A DNA stretch of 64,000 nt, from contig JADNRX010000094.1 of NCBI GenBank assembly GCA_015501595.1, forward strand, positions 1-64,000, written 5' to 3'. Made by a program: the position numbers and the translations under genes. Positions 33,397 to 46,922 of this stretch are shown here, piece after piece (position 1 is the stretch's first letter; each line of letters starts with the position of its first letter). The DNA comes from Hymenopellis radicata. Its lineage: Eukaryota; Basidiomycota; Agaricomycetes; Agaricales; Physalacriaceae. The notes beneath the pieces were generated by a model. It made no database searches and was not told the origin of the DNA. It worked only from the letters and a program-made list of their open reading frames with translations.

Positions 33397-35115
33397 TCAA
33401 GAGTGAGTCGGAAGGACATTGGCCAATGTTTCCATGTACACGTCTACAAATGCCTCAGCACCAGCGGAACACACAGTAGAGAGGAATACCTATGGAATGT
33501 CGTAGTTTCCAGTACTCAGCTAGGAGTTCATTTAGCTCCTGCTCGCTGGCGCGTAAATGTTCATTTTTCTAGGATGCTAGAGTCAGTCGAGGAAACACCT
33601 AGAAGATGAGACTGGGTACCTGGGCTTCAATAGCATCAGCCTCCAACCTTAGCTTTTCGAGCTGTTCGTCATTCCCTCTACGTTCGCTGACCATCTCGTT
33701 ATAGTCCTGCTGGAGACGTTCGATAGTACGCTGACTGGCCGCACGCTTCTCTTCAGCGTGACGCTGAGCGCGTTCCAGCTTCTCGTGAGCATTCGAGAGT
33801 TGTTTCCTGACTCGCTATCCCCAGATGTGAGTAAGTCGACGCGAGCAGAAAACGAAGAGAACGCACCTCGCGTCGTAGCTGATTTTCATTTAGCTCAATC
33901 TTCTTCTCGTCCCGTTTGTCTCGAAGATCCGCAAGCTCCTTGTGAGATGCCTGTAACGACGATGTCTCCTTCTCGATCGTCACAAGTTGCTCGAGACAGC
34001 CCCTCACATCCTAAGGAATCGGTAGACTGAACATTGCTGAGGACAGGGAACTCACGCGTTCAATGTTATGTAGAGCGTTGACCTTCGCCTGAAGATCTCT
34101 AGCTTTACTCTCGTGCAGAGCGACGGTTCTCTTGTCCTCGTTTGCCGTAGAACCCATTACTGAAATGGTTCTCTTTATGCGCTCGGGGGATTGTACTATT
34201 CTCGATCTTGTACGCATCAATGAGTCGTTTACGCTGTCGAGCTCGTCATTAAGAAGTTCCTTATCATTGTGTTGAGCTCACAATAGAGACGAAAACTGAA
34301 CAGACGTACTTTACGCTTGAAGAGGGACGTTTTTTCGGCTTTAAGCCTTTCCAGTTCTTGTAGCCCCGCGGTTTGCAGTTCTTTGGCGGCCAGGACTTTC
34401 GAACGTAAAGTCAGGTTTTCTTCTCGCAATTTCTCGCACTTGGGCTCGTCTTCCGCCATTTTAGCCCTAAGTGAGTTTATGAGCTCAATTCAGGAAATAC
34501 GACAATGGAGTACTTCATGGTTGCGATTCGGTCCTGGATGTTGGCCAGATCTTCCGCAGTTTGATCACGTTCATTGAGAAGGTTATCCGCGCGTTTTTGA
34601 AGCTCTTGTGCGAAGGGTTCGCAGAATTGGTCCGTAAATTTCACGAAATTAATGACAGCTGCAAGGAATTGAACTGTACGCGCGGGCCTGGGATTGACGA
34701 TATCAGACAGGGAAAAGCCCTCCATTCCGGCGGCTTCGATCAGGCGGTTACTGCAAAGATCAGGAATAACAAGATTCGTCTGTTAAAGGTATACTCACAA
34801 ATGAAAGAACAAAACGTTTATCGTTAGAGCCGGTGTATACAAATTCTATGAAACATTAGACCGGATTGGTCGACAATCTGCATAGCGCACCTTGTCTTCG
34901 TCGCGCGGGACGGTTTGGGATGCCTGCAAAGCGCTCTGTAGAGGCTGTTGAAGACTGTCGCGCGTGATGCCGGTGACCTGAGTTAAGCATGCCCAGTAGA
35001 TAGTCTCGACCATATCGGCGTTAGGCTTCATCAAAGAGTCCGCAGTAGTAGAGAGACCCCATCCGTTCAGAATATCCGCGATTTCTTGGGCGCTCATTTC
35101 CATTGGGGTCGCCAT
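33397..35115 (-). CDS. nuf2: Kinetochore protein Nuf2
   Basis: Part of the Ndc80 complex that binds microtubules at kinetochores. The N-terminal calponin-homology region starts MATPMEMSAQEIADILNGWG and continues LMKPNADMVETIYWACLTQV, then LIEAAGMEGFSLSDIVNPRP and VQFLAAVINFVKFTDQFCEP. The rest is a long coiled coil interrupted by introns (REENLTLRSKVLAAKELQTA; ERIKRTISVMGSTANEDKRT; KRDEKKIELNENQLRRE; ELNELLAEYWKLRHS). The C-terminal end is uncertain. A plausible end EAFVDVYMETLANVLPTHS (stop at 33397) is off-phase with the preceding exon. Without splicing the frame stops after FRWC near 33465. The gene is head-to-head with RecQ. Confidence 0.9.
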
Positions 35116-35234
35116 GGCGGGCAGAAACTAAAAGGACGCGTGTGTCACACATCACGCATTCGCGTTACCATTTACCACGTGATGAAGTTCGTGTTTCTTG
35201 CTCAGCGCGTTCATCACGTCGTCCTAGAGCAGAT

Positions 35235-38200
35235 ATGGTTCGCGATGTGTCGGAGAGCCTGTCCCCCGTGGCCGACTCTTCAATACCTCTCGTTCCAATT
35301 GGCCTCCTGCTGAAGGCGCTGGTGTAAGTACCCGTAGTGGGACTCCGCCCAAGACCCATGTCCGCCTTCAGTTCACAGCGTTCGATGGCACTGACACCCC
35401 ATTGAAGCGTCTAGGACAGTCTTTGACGCGTAAACTAATGCCTACTACTGGTTCGCCCTATGGAAAGGAGAATATAACCATCGCTACCGACGTCGGGAGT
35501 CCGGGAGCTGTCCTGTTGAAAAATGTAAGTGCCATATCGCAGTTGTGCTGAGCGCTGATGACCGACTGCCTACCCAGAACCTCCGGAACAAACTCGCTAA
35601 ACGGCTCGAATTCAAGGAGAAACTACAACAGGAACTCGCAAATGGTTTAGACGACGAGTTCTATGAAGCCCTACTGTGAGAAATCCCCTGCAAGCAAAGT
35701 TGCGTGACTAACGGTTCCCCCAGCTTATGCGCCAGTACGAAGATACACGACTTGGAGTTACAGGTCGCTGACACGAACGATCGCGCACGCTCCACCGATC
35801 TCGACCGTCTACAGCGCAAGGAAATATGGGAAAAGCTCAAGGTCTTTGGTCTCAATGATTTTCGACCGCTTCAGCTGGAGACAATCGCTGCTTGTCTGCA
35901 AGGCCGAGACTGTATTGTTCTCATGCCGACAGGGGGCGGGAAATCTCTGACCTACCAACTTCCCGGTATCTGTTCCACTGGCAAGACCTCTGGATTGACA
36001 ATTGTCGTCTCTCCGCTCCTTTCCCTGATGCAGCAGCAGTACGAAGTCTTGAGGGACATGAATATCGACGTTGTCAATGCATCATTGACAAATGCGGCTA
36101 GTTGGACTGACGACTTGGCGCCCGCGTATCATTCGCCCATGATTGCTTACATCACTGCAGAAAAACTCATTGGTACAGGTTGGATTAATGAGCCATTGGA
36201 TGCACTGTATGCGAGTCGTCGACTGGCGCGTTTCGTCTTGGACGAAGCCCACTGCATTCCTTCATGGGGCAGATCATTTCGCAATGCGGTATATTCGCTG
36301 TAACACTCTTTCGCTCATGAACTCATGAAGTTTATAGTACAGGCTGGTAGGGGAGCATATTCGCAAACGATTTCCTACTGTCCCAATCTCAGCGCTTACT
36401 GGAACTGCGACCATTCGCCAAGTGCTCGACATAAAGCATTGTCTAGACCTACGCAATCCCTTAGAATTCCGTTCAACGAGCAACCGGCCCAACCTTTTCT
36501 ATCATGTCTCTCCAAAGGCGAAGAAATTTGATGACGCCACCGGACAGGTTGTCGCGTTCATTCAGGACGGCCATGAAGGGCAGACTGGTCTGATATACTG
36601 CACGACACAGAAAACAACCGAAGATGTTGCAGAACAACTGAAAACTGCTGGTATCAAGGCCCGAGCATACCATGGTGGTTTGACCACGAAAGAAAGAACG
36701 TCCGCGCAAACAGACTGGATTAACGGGTTGTGCGAAGTCATTGTAGCTACGGTCAGTCGCCTAGCATACCAGAGAAAAGCTCTTCACCTTCCTTTCAGAC
36801 TGCATTTGGCATGGGCATTGACAAACCAAATGGTATGGTGTTCCTCGTTGCTGATTCCTTTCTCTGACAGACTTGTTCAGTTCGTTTTGTACTTCACTTT
36901 GATCTGCCTCGTAGTCTTTCGGAGTAAGCGCTATTCAACTTGGACATGTGTACAATCATTGAATCGATTCCTGCTAGCTACGCCCAAGAAACCGGGCGAT
37001 CTGGTCGTGACGGTTTGGCATCCATCTGTTTAATGCGTGAGTTTTGAGGTTATTGTGAATATACTCCTCTGAATCATGTGCTCAGTTTACCGCGAAGGCG
37101 ACTTGAAAAAGATCGTGAACGGCATCAAGAGGAATAAAGCACTATCCGAAGACAGTAAAAGGCTGCAACAGAGGCAGGTTAGCCTTGTGCAACAGTACTG
37201 CCTCAACGCAGATTGCCGGCGCCTCGTCATACTCGATGCCCTCGATGAGCGACAAAACGTACCGAGTTGCGACTTGCACTGTGACAACTGCCTGGATACG
37301 AGGCAAGAAAACGTCATGGAGGATGATCTCACTTTAGAAGCACAGGAGATCGTGGAGTTTATCAAAGCAGCTCCAAGCACGCTTTCTATCGACAAATGTC
37401 GCTCACGTCTTGTGCAGGATTTTGGATTCCGCATTGCTCACGGTCTTCCTGGTAGCCTGGCGTCTGATATCGTGATAGACATGATCTTGTCACAACTTCA
37501 GCTGAAATCGATCATCGAACGTCGCTATCAACTAGGAGACAATTGGCATGATGAATACTTAAAGGTAGAATGACATCGAAGTTGAGGCACGCGTTTCTGA
37601 TATCTGTTCTAGCTCGGACGAAATGGACAGGCATTTTTGAACGGCGAAGACCCCAGCCAGATTATCATCCGTCATCACAGCTGGCCGACAGTGTCTCCTA
37701 TTCATCGCAAAGCCAACAATACAGCAGTCGTCCAGGAAGACCCCGACTCCGATCCGGATAATATATATGATTCCGATGATGAGGAACTTGACAGGTCTGA
37801 CGATATGCAGGACTTGGTTAAAGACGGTCCAGCTTCCGATAAAGGACGAACGGACGAATCGGAATTAGAGGAGATGTTCATTGACGTTGATGATACGCCT
37901 GGGGTCTTGTCGAATCAAGAGTATGGCGACACGAACCAAGCTAAACTCTTCAAAGCACTGGATAATGAGCGAAACCAAGTTCGTTTTGATTTCCTCAATG
38001 TTTATACTAGCTAACGTGCTCATAGGCCTTCAAGGAATTAGGATTACCTGTTGAGATCGCTTCCTGGCCAGGAGAGCATCCGGTCCTCAAGGATGCCGTG
38101 ATTCTCGAACTGAGTCTGCGATGCCCGTCAGGTGAGCTTGGCATTCCCTTCGAAGCTACTGTACATACAAATATACTGTCCACAGATTGGCGAGGCGTCG

Positions 38201-38322
38201 AAAGGGTCATCCAGACTGTATATGCCGACACAGGAAACCCATACGTTCAGGAAAAGTGCAACCTCTATGCACCACGTTTTGCTGCTTTGTGTACGATGTG
38301 GCGTCAACGAATGATACCATGA
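35235..38322 (+). CDS. RecQ-family DNA helicase
   Basis: An ATP-dependent 3'-5' DNA helicase in recombination and repair. About nine exons encode roughly 880 aa. Motifs in order: FRPLQLETI (Q-motif/motif 0), Walker A MPTGGGKSLTYQLP, VVSPLLSLMQQQ, DEAH box VLDEAHCIPSWG, ALTGTATIRQV, STSNRPNLFYHV, GLIYCTTQKTTEDVA, YHGGLT, AFGMGIDKPNVRFVLHFDLP and QETGRSGRDG. The RQC zinc cysteines are in QYCLNADCRR and SCDLHCDNC, followed by a winged-helix region (PSTLSIDKCRSRL). The C-terminus is acidic (DSDDEELDRSDD) and ends MWRQRMIP. I see no clear HRDC domain. The N-terminal 160 residues before the helicase core have no recognised domain. It is closest to the Sgs1/BLM/RecQ1 type, but the exact ortholog is not decided. 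Confidence 0.92.
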
Positions 38323-39778
38323 GGGAGAGCTCTACAGCGGTCGTGGCCGTCACGGCTACACCCCCTTCTGATCAGCCGTCAAGCGTTCGGACCATGCGTG
38401 TGGCGCGTTCAGGACCTCGCGATATGCGCTGTCCGTGTTCTTGATGGATAATTTAACATTGTATTTAACATTGTAGTTGTATTTATCTTTCGTGTAGTAT
38501 TATTATGCTGTCTTTCTTCGTAACACTGGGATTCAGAATTCTGAGTCGCATACTTAGTCTCAGAGCACCATGAAAAGCCTTCACATTACGATAGCCAGGA
38601 ATGCTCCGAGATCTTACGGTGACTACGTGGAAAGCCCGAAGGCGAAATGTGCCACGTCCTTCAACGACGATAATATGACATGCTGCGTGCAGCTCACCGT
38701 TAGGAATAGAAAACTGTCGTAAGGCGCCCAATCTAAGGACGTCATATAGCACTACGCGTCTTGGCCTCGACTCAAGTTTTGGGTACTGTTGCTTGACTGT
38801 TTCCCCCCATTTAGTAGCCACTTGAGCGACGCAACCTTGTTTAGATCTCGGCTGGATCTCGGGTACTTGACTTTCAGTCTTCACGCCGCACTTCATTCCG
38901 ACTCTTGTAAAGTCTTTAATTCTTGTTGACGTTAAACATTGACTAAGAAACTAAACTAGCTTTGAATTAGCTTTCATGCTCGCCGACAGAAACCGAGCTT
39001 TCCCATACGCGGCTGTAGATCGGGTATCTAGACCAAATTGAAGAGCCGAAATACTCGTCACTCCGAACTAAGACTCGGAGGAGCCTATCGGCCAGTATAC
39101 ACTCAGAACATATCAGGACGAAGGTTGACGTTCGCCTCAGTGGGAGTTACTTGTTCTCCATTCGGGGCAACCATTCCGACTGTTGACATGAATTGATGTG
39201 CAAACGGACATTTTTCACTAGCATCGGGACAGATTGTATGGACCCCATCTTTCGCTGTCACTGTGGTCGGGTTCCTGACCGTACGCTCACGGTGTGCGGT
39301 ATCCGAGGTTTGGCGTACATAGCGATTTCTACTCCCGCGATGCAGCACCGCCAAGCTAAATACTCGAGTCTTCTTCTATGACAGCCGTGTGAGCCCGATA
39401 AGGTTCAAACCTCACAGTTAACAGTGAAGACAATAAGTGTACTTCTGGGCCGCTCAGCATTGGTACAAAGTACTTATACTTCCACGTCTGGGTAGGAGAG
39501 GTCCAGGAAGCAGCCTTGAGAGCAATACTCATCACTCGCAGAACGGCGTTTAATTCTCGGAGATCATCAAATACTCCGGTTCCGAGCAGCCACGCGAACT
39601 AAGAAGTTGACAACGATTCCCACGAGGAGATCTTTTATGTACCATCTACCATTGGCACCGGTAATTCTGATGATCTGAAAACCCCCTCTATATATATACT
39701 CCTTGGTTGGTTGATGGTTGTTTCTTCCTTCCATCCTCACCGCCTATAGTATCCCACCGCCGTGGGCGAGTCGCCCCC
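38323..39778. other. Intergenic region, about 1.45 kb
   Basis: There is no convincing gene. A 137-codon minus-strand frame at 38483-38896 (includes RRVVLYDVLRLGALRQF) is open without introns, but I recognise nothing in it and the flanking sequence gives no support. A shorter minus frame at 39103-39354 is weaker still. The sequence TATATATATACTCC near 39693 lies about 90 bp upstream of the glycosyltransferase ATG and is a good TATA-box candidate. Confidence 0.5.
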
Positions 39779-41394
39779 ATGGATGCATTTTCGTCGGGAG
39801 ATTCATGGACCTGGGGATTTGCACGCAGACGAAAACTTCTCATCACCGCATTCATTGTATTGGTGGTTCCAGCCTTCCTCTTTCTTCCAGAACTAGGTTC
39901 CTCGAATTCGACGTCCCCCCTGTTCGAATGGCAATCCTCACTTCCAACACAACACCACAATGCCTCGGTCATGGCGGAAACAGTTACCGTGACACAGATA
40001 TCTGAAGTTCCTGCAGTCACGGAAACGATGTACCTGAAGCCGCCTCCCTCCGCAATTGAGCCTGCAGTATTTGTTCTCGTTATGTGGTCAACGTCGTCGG
40101 CCGCGGAAGGATCCCTGTTGATGAAGGTTCGCCTCCTTTTCATGAGGCCTTTCAGAATGATAAGCATCAAACTACAGACCATCCTAATGTATGCCAGTGT
40201 TCCTACAGAATTCCACATCATATGCGACAGCGAAGCCCAAGTCTTCGTAGAGCAGCGGTTATCTCTCGTAACGCATCCGGCTTACGACGTTCGCGTATAT
40301 TTCTATCTTCCGTCCTTGCAAAGCATGCTTGATCGAGTCGAAAGAGAAGGATCTATCAAGACAGACCATTCTGCTGGCCTTTGTGCGTTTACACTTTGTC
40401 GCATTCCCGTCTTGCGCTAACGAGTTACTTCCCAGCCGGACTGATGAAGCTCTTCATTCATGAAATAGTTCCTCCACACGTGAAAAAGGGAATCTACATC
40501 GACACAGATGCGTTGTTCATATCTGACCCGGCCTTGCTTTGGGACGTTTTTTCGCGTCTTAAACCCACGACATCCATCGTAATGGGGAGTCATCCTGATC
40601 AAGACAGCCCGGAGTGGTCGCACGCATCGCGTATATGCAGTTGTGTGATGTTACTCGACCTGGATAAACTTCGGAAAGACCGCTTGATGGATTCCAGCAT
40701 CTACAAGGGAACACACCCCGAAGCGTTATCTCCACCCACATTTCGTAAGATGTATGGCGACCCGAGGCTGAGCGGTACAGGCAAGTATGAGAACGTTCGC
40801 CTTGGCGATCAAGGTTACTATTCAACTATGCTAAGATACACGCGCTAACTAAACGACTAAGGTTACTGGTGGGCTATCGTCGATGGACGTCCCGACATTT
40901 TCGAGCCTCTGAGCTTCGATTTTGAGATTACGTCTTGCTTGATGGACACGTACATGATTGGCCTTGGGCATGAAACTATTACAGAGGAAGAGGAGATGTC
41001 CCATCAGATCCACGTTAAGGACACTCCTCAAGAAGTACGTCCTTAAATTCACCTCGTCTAGTTTTCTCGACTGACGTTTTCAGGGCCAAGTTATCTTGCC
41101 AAAATTGCTACACTTGTATGTTGCGCGTCCGATCTGTCTTTATCTTCTCATCAGCATCTCCTCAACAGTAACTGTTTGCACGGAACCCCAATCTATATGG
41201 ACTGGGAGGGTTGGTCCGATCCCAATGACTTCCTGAACGAACGATGGGGCTCCGCCGTACGATACCACCAGGGTTATAAATGGATATGGCTGAACAAGGG
41301 GAAAAACTTAGAGACGACGTTAAAGATGACCACGTCGCGGAATATACTTTTTGCTGACGAGCGTTTTGCTATTGAGCATGGCATCACGTACTGA
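39779..41394 (+). CDS. Type II membrane glycosyltransferase, GT8-like
   Basis: A Golgi-type enzyme with a short cytosolic tail, one TM (LLITAFIVLVVPAFLFLP) and a luminal catalytic domain. Spliced text gives LLMKTILMYASVPTEFHIIC, LMKLFIHEIVPPHVKKGIYI and the DxD metal site in YIDTDALFISDP. Then come CSCVMLLDLDKLRK, LGDQGYYWW-type text (an intron lies at 40817-40861, LGDQ|GYWWAIVDG), and LHGTPIYMDWEGW near the C-terminus. The fold order (short beta strand, DxD, CVMLLDLD, LGDQ, HxxG) fits GT8, like the xylosyl/glucosyl-transferase half of LARGE-type enzymes. The acceptor is unknown. It has at least four introns, and the end is EHGITY. Confidence 0.82.
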
Positions 41395-41498
41395 TTATAC
41401 CCTTCTCTCATCATGATACCTAAATAGAATGTCCAGTCCTGATGTAGACTGTATTCGACCACACATTTCAAGCACATAGAAAAACACTGTTGTTACAG

Positions 41499-42939
41499 TT
41501 AATATTCGTCGTAACCACCATACATTGCTTCCGCCGCCATTTCCTCCATAACTGAATCCGCTACGCCACCGCATGAACACTCACTGCGACACGAATCGCA
41601 CAACGACCCTTCGCATTGAGCACAAACATCAGAAGAGCAATCGTTACAAAACTCTTTGCTGCAACCGTTGCAGGTCGTGGAGTGGTCGTTGCCTGATGAA
41701 CTGCTACAACTATCACAGAGGCGAGCCCCACATCCTTCACAAGCCCATTGAAATCGCCTATCGTCCTCATCCTCCTGACAGTTAGCACAAGCTTCTGATT
41801 TTGAGCAGCCAGCGCATCGCGTAACATCCGGACACTTCTCGCATACGAGGGTTTCGCATGAAGGGCATGCCCAGACGACAGGGTGCTTCTTGCTCGTGCA
41901 TGAGTCGCAGATCCACATATGACCGGCTTCGCATTCTGACCCTCCATTGAGAGAGCAGTCAGGACATATGGCGCCACTAGACGACCAACATCGACCAGAG
42001 TCGCATTTGGTCCAATCGAGCGAGCTTTGAAGACATGAGGAGCACGGGGCAAGGCGTCTGGTATGTGCGCTTTGAGCTTCACGCTTGACCTTCTTCCGAG
42101 GTGGGCCGGAAGAATCAGCGTCAGGTTTTGTCTCCTCAACGGGTTCGCCGGGGCACCAATCTCGCGAGCATGTCCAGCGATGACAATGCTCGACAGGACA
42201 GGGACGAAGACGCAATTCCTCGCCATCGCCGATGCAGCTTTTGCAAAACACGACAGAGGGGTGTTCCGCACAAAACTTTGGAGCGTCGATGGAGTGAGCC
42301 TTGCAGGACTCACTCAGGCAGCAGAGCGAGCGACAGCCGGAGCATGGAGAAAGCTTGGAAGGATGCTCGGACGTAGAGGAATTCGCGCAAAGTGGACAGA
42401 AGTTAATGAGTGGATATCGGTCAAGAACGTCTTGGATATGTTCCTCTGACATCAAGTCTGTTTCTATTAGTTTCCTATGAAACTTCTGTGGACAGAATGA
42501 GTAGGACACCAGCTACAGATTTGGGCCATTTCACCTGGACGGCTTCTGCCTCTTCTCTAGAAGCCTGCGCCTCCCGCTCCTCGCGCTGTCTTCTAGCTCG
42601 TTCGGTGGCAGATTTGCGATTGTTGAATTCAGAAACAGCATAGGCGCGAACTTCGGTCAAGAGGTCGTGTATTTCGTTTGGTGCAGCGAATTTCTCATCC
42701 ATGAACTTGTCGGTGACGCGCATAATATTGAGATTGATCATGAAATGAGCACGAATAGAGGGTTGATCTGGCTCTCCCTCGCCCAGGTTGATTATGCAGA
42801 CTTTAGGCTGCGCAGCGTCGGAGTCCTCCACGCAGTATCTGATTTCCGGGCAATGCCACCATGGGTCGATAGCAGGAGGAGAGGGTAGACCGCGACTCTG
42901 GTACACCGTCCGCATGATCTGGAGGAGTTGTGAGCGCAT
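41499..42939 (-). CDS. Cysteine-rich putative zinc-binding protein
   Basis: Two exons (42535-42939 and 41499-42485) join through a GTGAAA...CACAG intron to give 463 aa. The N-terminal third is helical with a basic coiled stretch (RARRQREEREAQASREEAEA). From about residue 165 onward the protein is packed with Cys pairs of CxxC type (NFCPLCAN; SPCSGCRSLCC; WACPSCETLVCEKC; CSKSEACANCQED; CEGCGARLCDSC; CNGCSKEFCNDC). A PPRKKVKRE stretch may be a nuclear localisation signal. The cysteine pattern suggests serial small zinc fingers, possibly RING/B-box/PHD-like, but no single known domain fits. It is divergent from CSE1, 177 bp away. Confidence 0.75.
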
Positions 42940-43116
42940 GGCCCAATTTCAAGGCCATGCCATGACATTTTTGCTGCAGTTCAAGTCGAAGACTCACAAG
43001 CGGGTCCGACAACTTTGAATCATTTATTGACGTAACGCTTATCACATGATGACCTTCGCGCGTCAGTGTCACACTCGTTCAAGAGTCAAAGAAAAGACGT
43101 CTTGCTTCCTGCCACC

Positions 43117-46100
43117 ATGTCTGAACTGCCTTCTTTGCTGCTCAGCTCCCTCAATCCTGCCACAAGGAAGCAGGCAGAGCAGCAACTCGACGCGTTAAGT
43201 GTCCAGCCCAACTTCCTCGCCCTCCTTCTCAGCCTCGTTCTCGACCAATCGCAAGATCGCGCTGTTCGGTTGTCTGCTAGCGTCTATCTAAAAAATATAA
43301 CAAAGCTGAAATGGGAAGAGGTGCGCTTTTTCGATGTTTTTCTCCCCTTTCCATCCATCTGATATCTGTGGCTCTAGGACGTGCAGCCACTGCGGGAGAA
43401 TGACAAGGCATCGCTCCGATCGCAGCTCGTGCCAGCCATGCTCGCCCTCTCCAACCCTGCGGACAAAGCCATTCGTGCTCAAGTTGCTGAATCTGTGTCG
43501 CTTATAGCAGCACTTGACTTTCCAACCAAATGGCCAGATCTCATTCAGGTGCGCTACAGCTTCCAGACACCATTCCGTGTCTAATCGTCATCTAGCAACT
43601 CGTGGCGTCGCTTTCCGCCACTGATTATAACATCAATGTGGGAGTTTTACAGACAGCGCACTCGATATTTGGTCCGTGGCGCGCCCATGTCCGGTCGGAC
43701 CAGCTCTTCAGCGAAATCAATTTCGTCTTTTCCATCTTCATGCAGCCCTTTCTGCAGCTCTTTCGACAAACAGCCACTCTTCTGCTGTCCAATCCAAGTC
43801 CCAATCCTGCCCTCACGACGCCGACCTCCAATTACGCGCTCGTGGCTCAGAGTATGGTACTCTTACTGGAGATATTCCACGACTTTACATGTCAGGATCT
43901 TCCGCCTGCCCTAGAGGACTCCCAGGCCGAATTCTTTGGACGTGAACAGGGTTGGTTCCACAACTTTATGCCCTGGGATCCTCCAGAACTCAGGACTCCT
44001 GTAAGAACCCATTGCCTCGTTCGCATTTTCATTTCTAAGGTCCTCTTAGTCCGATGAGCTCACCCCATCTTATCCCTCGTTGATCAAAGCCAACATTTTC
44101 GAAATTGCAGAAGTAGATAGTTCACTTTTCATTGCCAATATCTATATCTCATGTTCTCTAGCTCTTCCTGAAATTATACGCGGAACAACTCCAGGAATCA
44201 GGGGCGGTCGAAGTCCTGGTTCAGGATGTATGGTCATTGATTGGGTCCAACCGTCTTCCGAATGTTAGCGATGATCAGGTGTGTTCCACACTTAATCGCC
44301 ATAGCGCCAACTAAGCTCATTTACCAGGTGGTATCTCAAGCCCTCCGTTTCGTGTCTTCCGCAATTCGTTCGGGTCATTACCAATCGTTATTCGCCGCCG
44401 ATAATATCATTTCCTCCCTTGTGGAAGGTGTGGTGATACCCAACGTCGCGCTCCGGGAACATGATGTCGAGCAGTTCGAGGACGATCCTCTTGAGTTCAT
44501 TCGTCTTGACCTTGCTGTTACCTCTACCGGGACCGATCTGGCGACGCGGCGACATGCAGCTGCTGACGTTCTTCAGGCTTTGGTTTCAAGTGGACACGAA
44601 ACAAACACCACCAAGGTTGTTGGTTCATGGATCGAGACCGGTCTGAAGGAATATGGGAATAACCGAACCGAGAACTGGAGGTCTAAAGACAGCGCCATTT
44701 ATCTGCTTACAGCTGTGGCAACAAAAGGATCTACTAGCCAACACGGTGTTACATCCACAAACACCCTTGTGAACGTGATAGATTTCTTCTCGAACCATGT
44801 TTACGCGGACCTGCAATCAAACTCTGGAGAAGTCCATCCGATCTTGCAGGTTGACGCTATCCGCTTCCTTCTAACGTTCCGTAACCAAGTACGCTTTCAG
44901 GTTGTTATCCTTATTCTCAAGTACTTATTTATTTCTCCTTGTCAGCTTACCAAACCTCAATTGCTCTCGGTGCTTCCGTCACTGATACGCCACATCGGAT
45001 CCGCCAATTATGTCTGCGTAACTTATGCTGCCATCACTATTGACCGGATCCTTGCCATTAAGCAGAATGGCCAAGCACAGTGCGATTATCTTTACCCCTC
45101 GTCTTGAACACGTCTCTAATTTTTCCCTCGATCATCCAGATTCACCCCCGTGGATGTTCATGAATTTGCGCCCGACTTGTTGAATGCATTGTTGACCAAG
45201 ATCGAATCTGCTCAGAGTCCTGAAAAGGTCGCCGAAAACGACCACTTGATGAGATGTGAGTCCTCGAGGTGCAATCCCTTGCAAAACTCTGATATTATCT
45301 CACTAGGCGTGATGAGAGTCGTCTTCACAGGTCGTGAATCGCTCACTCCTGTCTTTGAGCAAACGCTGAGGAGACTTGTGAACATTTTGAGCATCATATC
45401 TCGAAATCCTAGCAACCCGAAGTTCGATCAGTATATTTTCGAAAGCATATCGGGACTGATACGGTAAGTCCCGTTCAATCTCTTGTCCTTCAAGTGCTCA
45501 ATACTGTTACCTAGGTTCATTGTGAAAGGAACACCAGCCAGCTTGGCCACATTTGAAGCTGCGCTGTTTGGCCCGTTCACGGTCATTCTACAGCAAGACA
45601 TTGATCGTGAGTTACTACTCTCCAAATGTAACTCCATCTCACGTATCCGTAGAATATATCCCCTACGTCTTCCAGTTGCTTGCTCAAATGCTGGAGATGC
45701 ACACAAGCAATATACCCACCGAGTATCAGGAGCTGTTGACCTTCCTGCTAACACCAGCCATATGGGCGCAAAAAGGAAGTATCCCTGGGCTTGTCAAGTT
45801 GTTGAAGGCGTATCTGGTTCGCGGCGGTAACCAGATGGCGGAAAGTGGTCATATCGGATCTCTGCTGGGCATCGTCCAGCAACGCTTAATCCCGTCTAAG
45901 CTTAACGATGCATGGGGCTTCGAGCTGCTCCAATCTCTGGTTCAGCACGTCAAAGGGTAGGTCCTTCTTCCCAATACATACATCTTACTCATACAGTTCT
46001 CCAGTGCTAGTCTGCAGCAATTCTTCAAGAACATCTTGATGTTCTTGCTCAACAGAATGCAACAATCCAAGACAGAAAAATACGCCTACTTGTTCGTCAA

Positions 46101-46638
46101 GTTCCTACTTTTCATCGTTGCCATCGAGGTTCCCGATGGCCTAACGGAGGACTACGTGATTAGTGTCATGGAGGGCATTCAACCTAACTTGTGGTCGGCC
46201 GTAGTCACCAACTTCATAATCCCAGAGACCTCCCACATTCCGGTCAAGGATCGTAAACTCGCTGCCATCGGGCTAACGCGACTGCTGACCAGCAGTGCCT
46301 ACATGTTGCAGTCGCCCAATGTGCAATCCTGGCCTATCCTGTTTACGACTTTGGTGACGCTTTTCAGAGAGCCTCAGTACCTCGAAGGACCAAAGGAAGA
46401 TGGGCACGGCATGACGGAAATCGATTATGAAGAGCAGACGGCTGGGTACCAGGCGGCGTATTCACAACTGGCGGCCTCGAGCTCTGCTCCTGAGGACCCG
46501 GTTGCGTACGTTCAGGATCCACGACAGTATTTGGTGGAGAGGTTGACGTCCATGAATGGAAAGCAGCTTAGGGATCTTGTGTCGAGATCTGACAGAGCGA
46601 TAGTGGCACCGTTCCTTCAAGCCGCTGGGTTAGCATAA
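43117..46638 (+). CDS. cse1: Exportin-2 / importin-alpha re-exporter CSE1
   Basis: A karyopherin-beta family HEAT-repeat protein that exports importin-alpha from the nucleus with Ran-GTP. The ATG has a strong context (GCCACCATG). The N-terminal importin-beta domain reads LSSLNPATRKQAEQQLDALS, VRLSASVYLKNITKLKW and SLIAALDFPTKWPDLI. Later exons give HSIFGPWRAHVRSDQLFSEI, SGAVEVLVQDVWSL, the CSE1-typical DDPLEFIRLDL, and HPILQVDAIRFLLTFRNQL. The C-terminus is VERLTSMNGKQLRDLVSRSD, ending FLQAAGLA. About ten introns of roughly 50 nt, a few somewhat longer, are implied. The DDPLEFIRLDL text and length favour CSE1 over importin-7/8. Confidence 0.9.
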
Positions 46639-46922
46639 GGACGTGTTGTGCATGTACGTAGCTTTGATATGAATGTAGGTATTGATTCACAAAACGAAAA
46701 AACGCGCTTCGGCCTCGGTCATACTGTCAGACAGGTTGCGTTAAAGTAACCTAATTTGAATACGCGGCAATGCATTTGAGGACCGGAAAACACGATAACC
46801 GAGCCGGCGGTCACATTATGGCGCCTATACTCGACTCGGGTTCGGACATGCTCTATAAATTGAACCCAGATTGAACCCCGTTCATCCCCCCACTGTTCTG
46901 ACCTTCCGCGTCTCGTCTTACC

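Noticed and set aside
33397..33470. A confirmed C-terminal exon of Nuf2 ending EAFVDVYMETLANVLPTHS
   Set aside because: The only donor/acceptor pair leaves it out of phase, so the end is given as uncertain rather than asserted.
38483..38896. 137-codon minus-strand open frame
   Set aside because: No recognised domain, no introns in a genome where almost all genes have them, and no neighbour context; kept only as a note in the intergenic entry.
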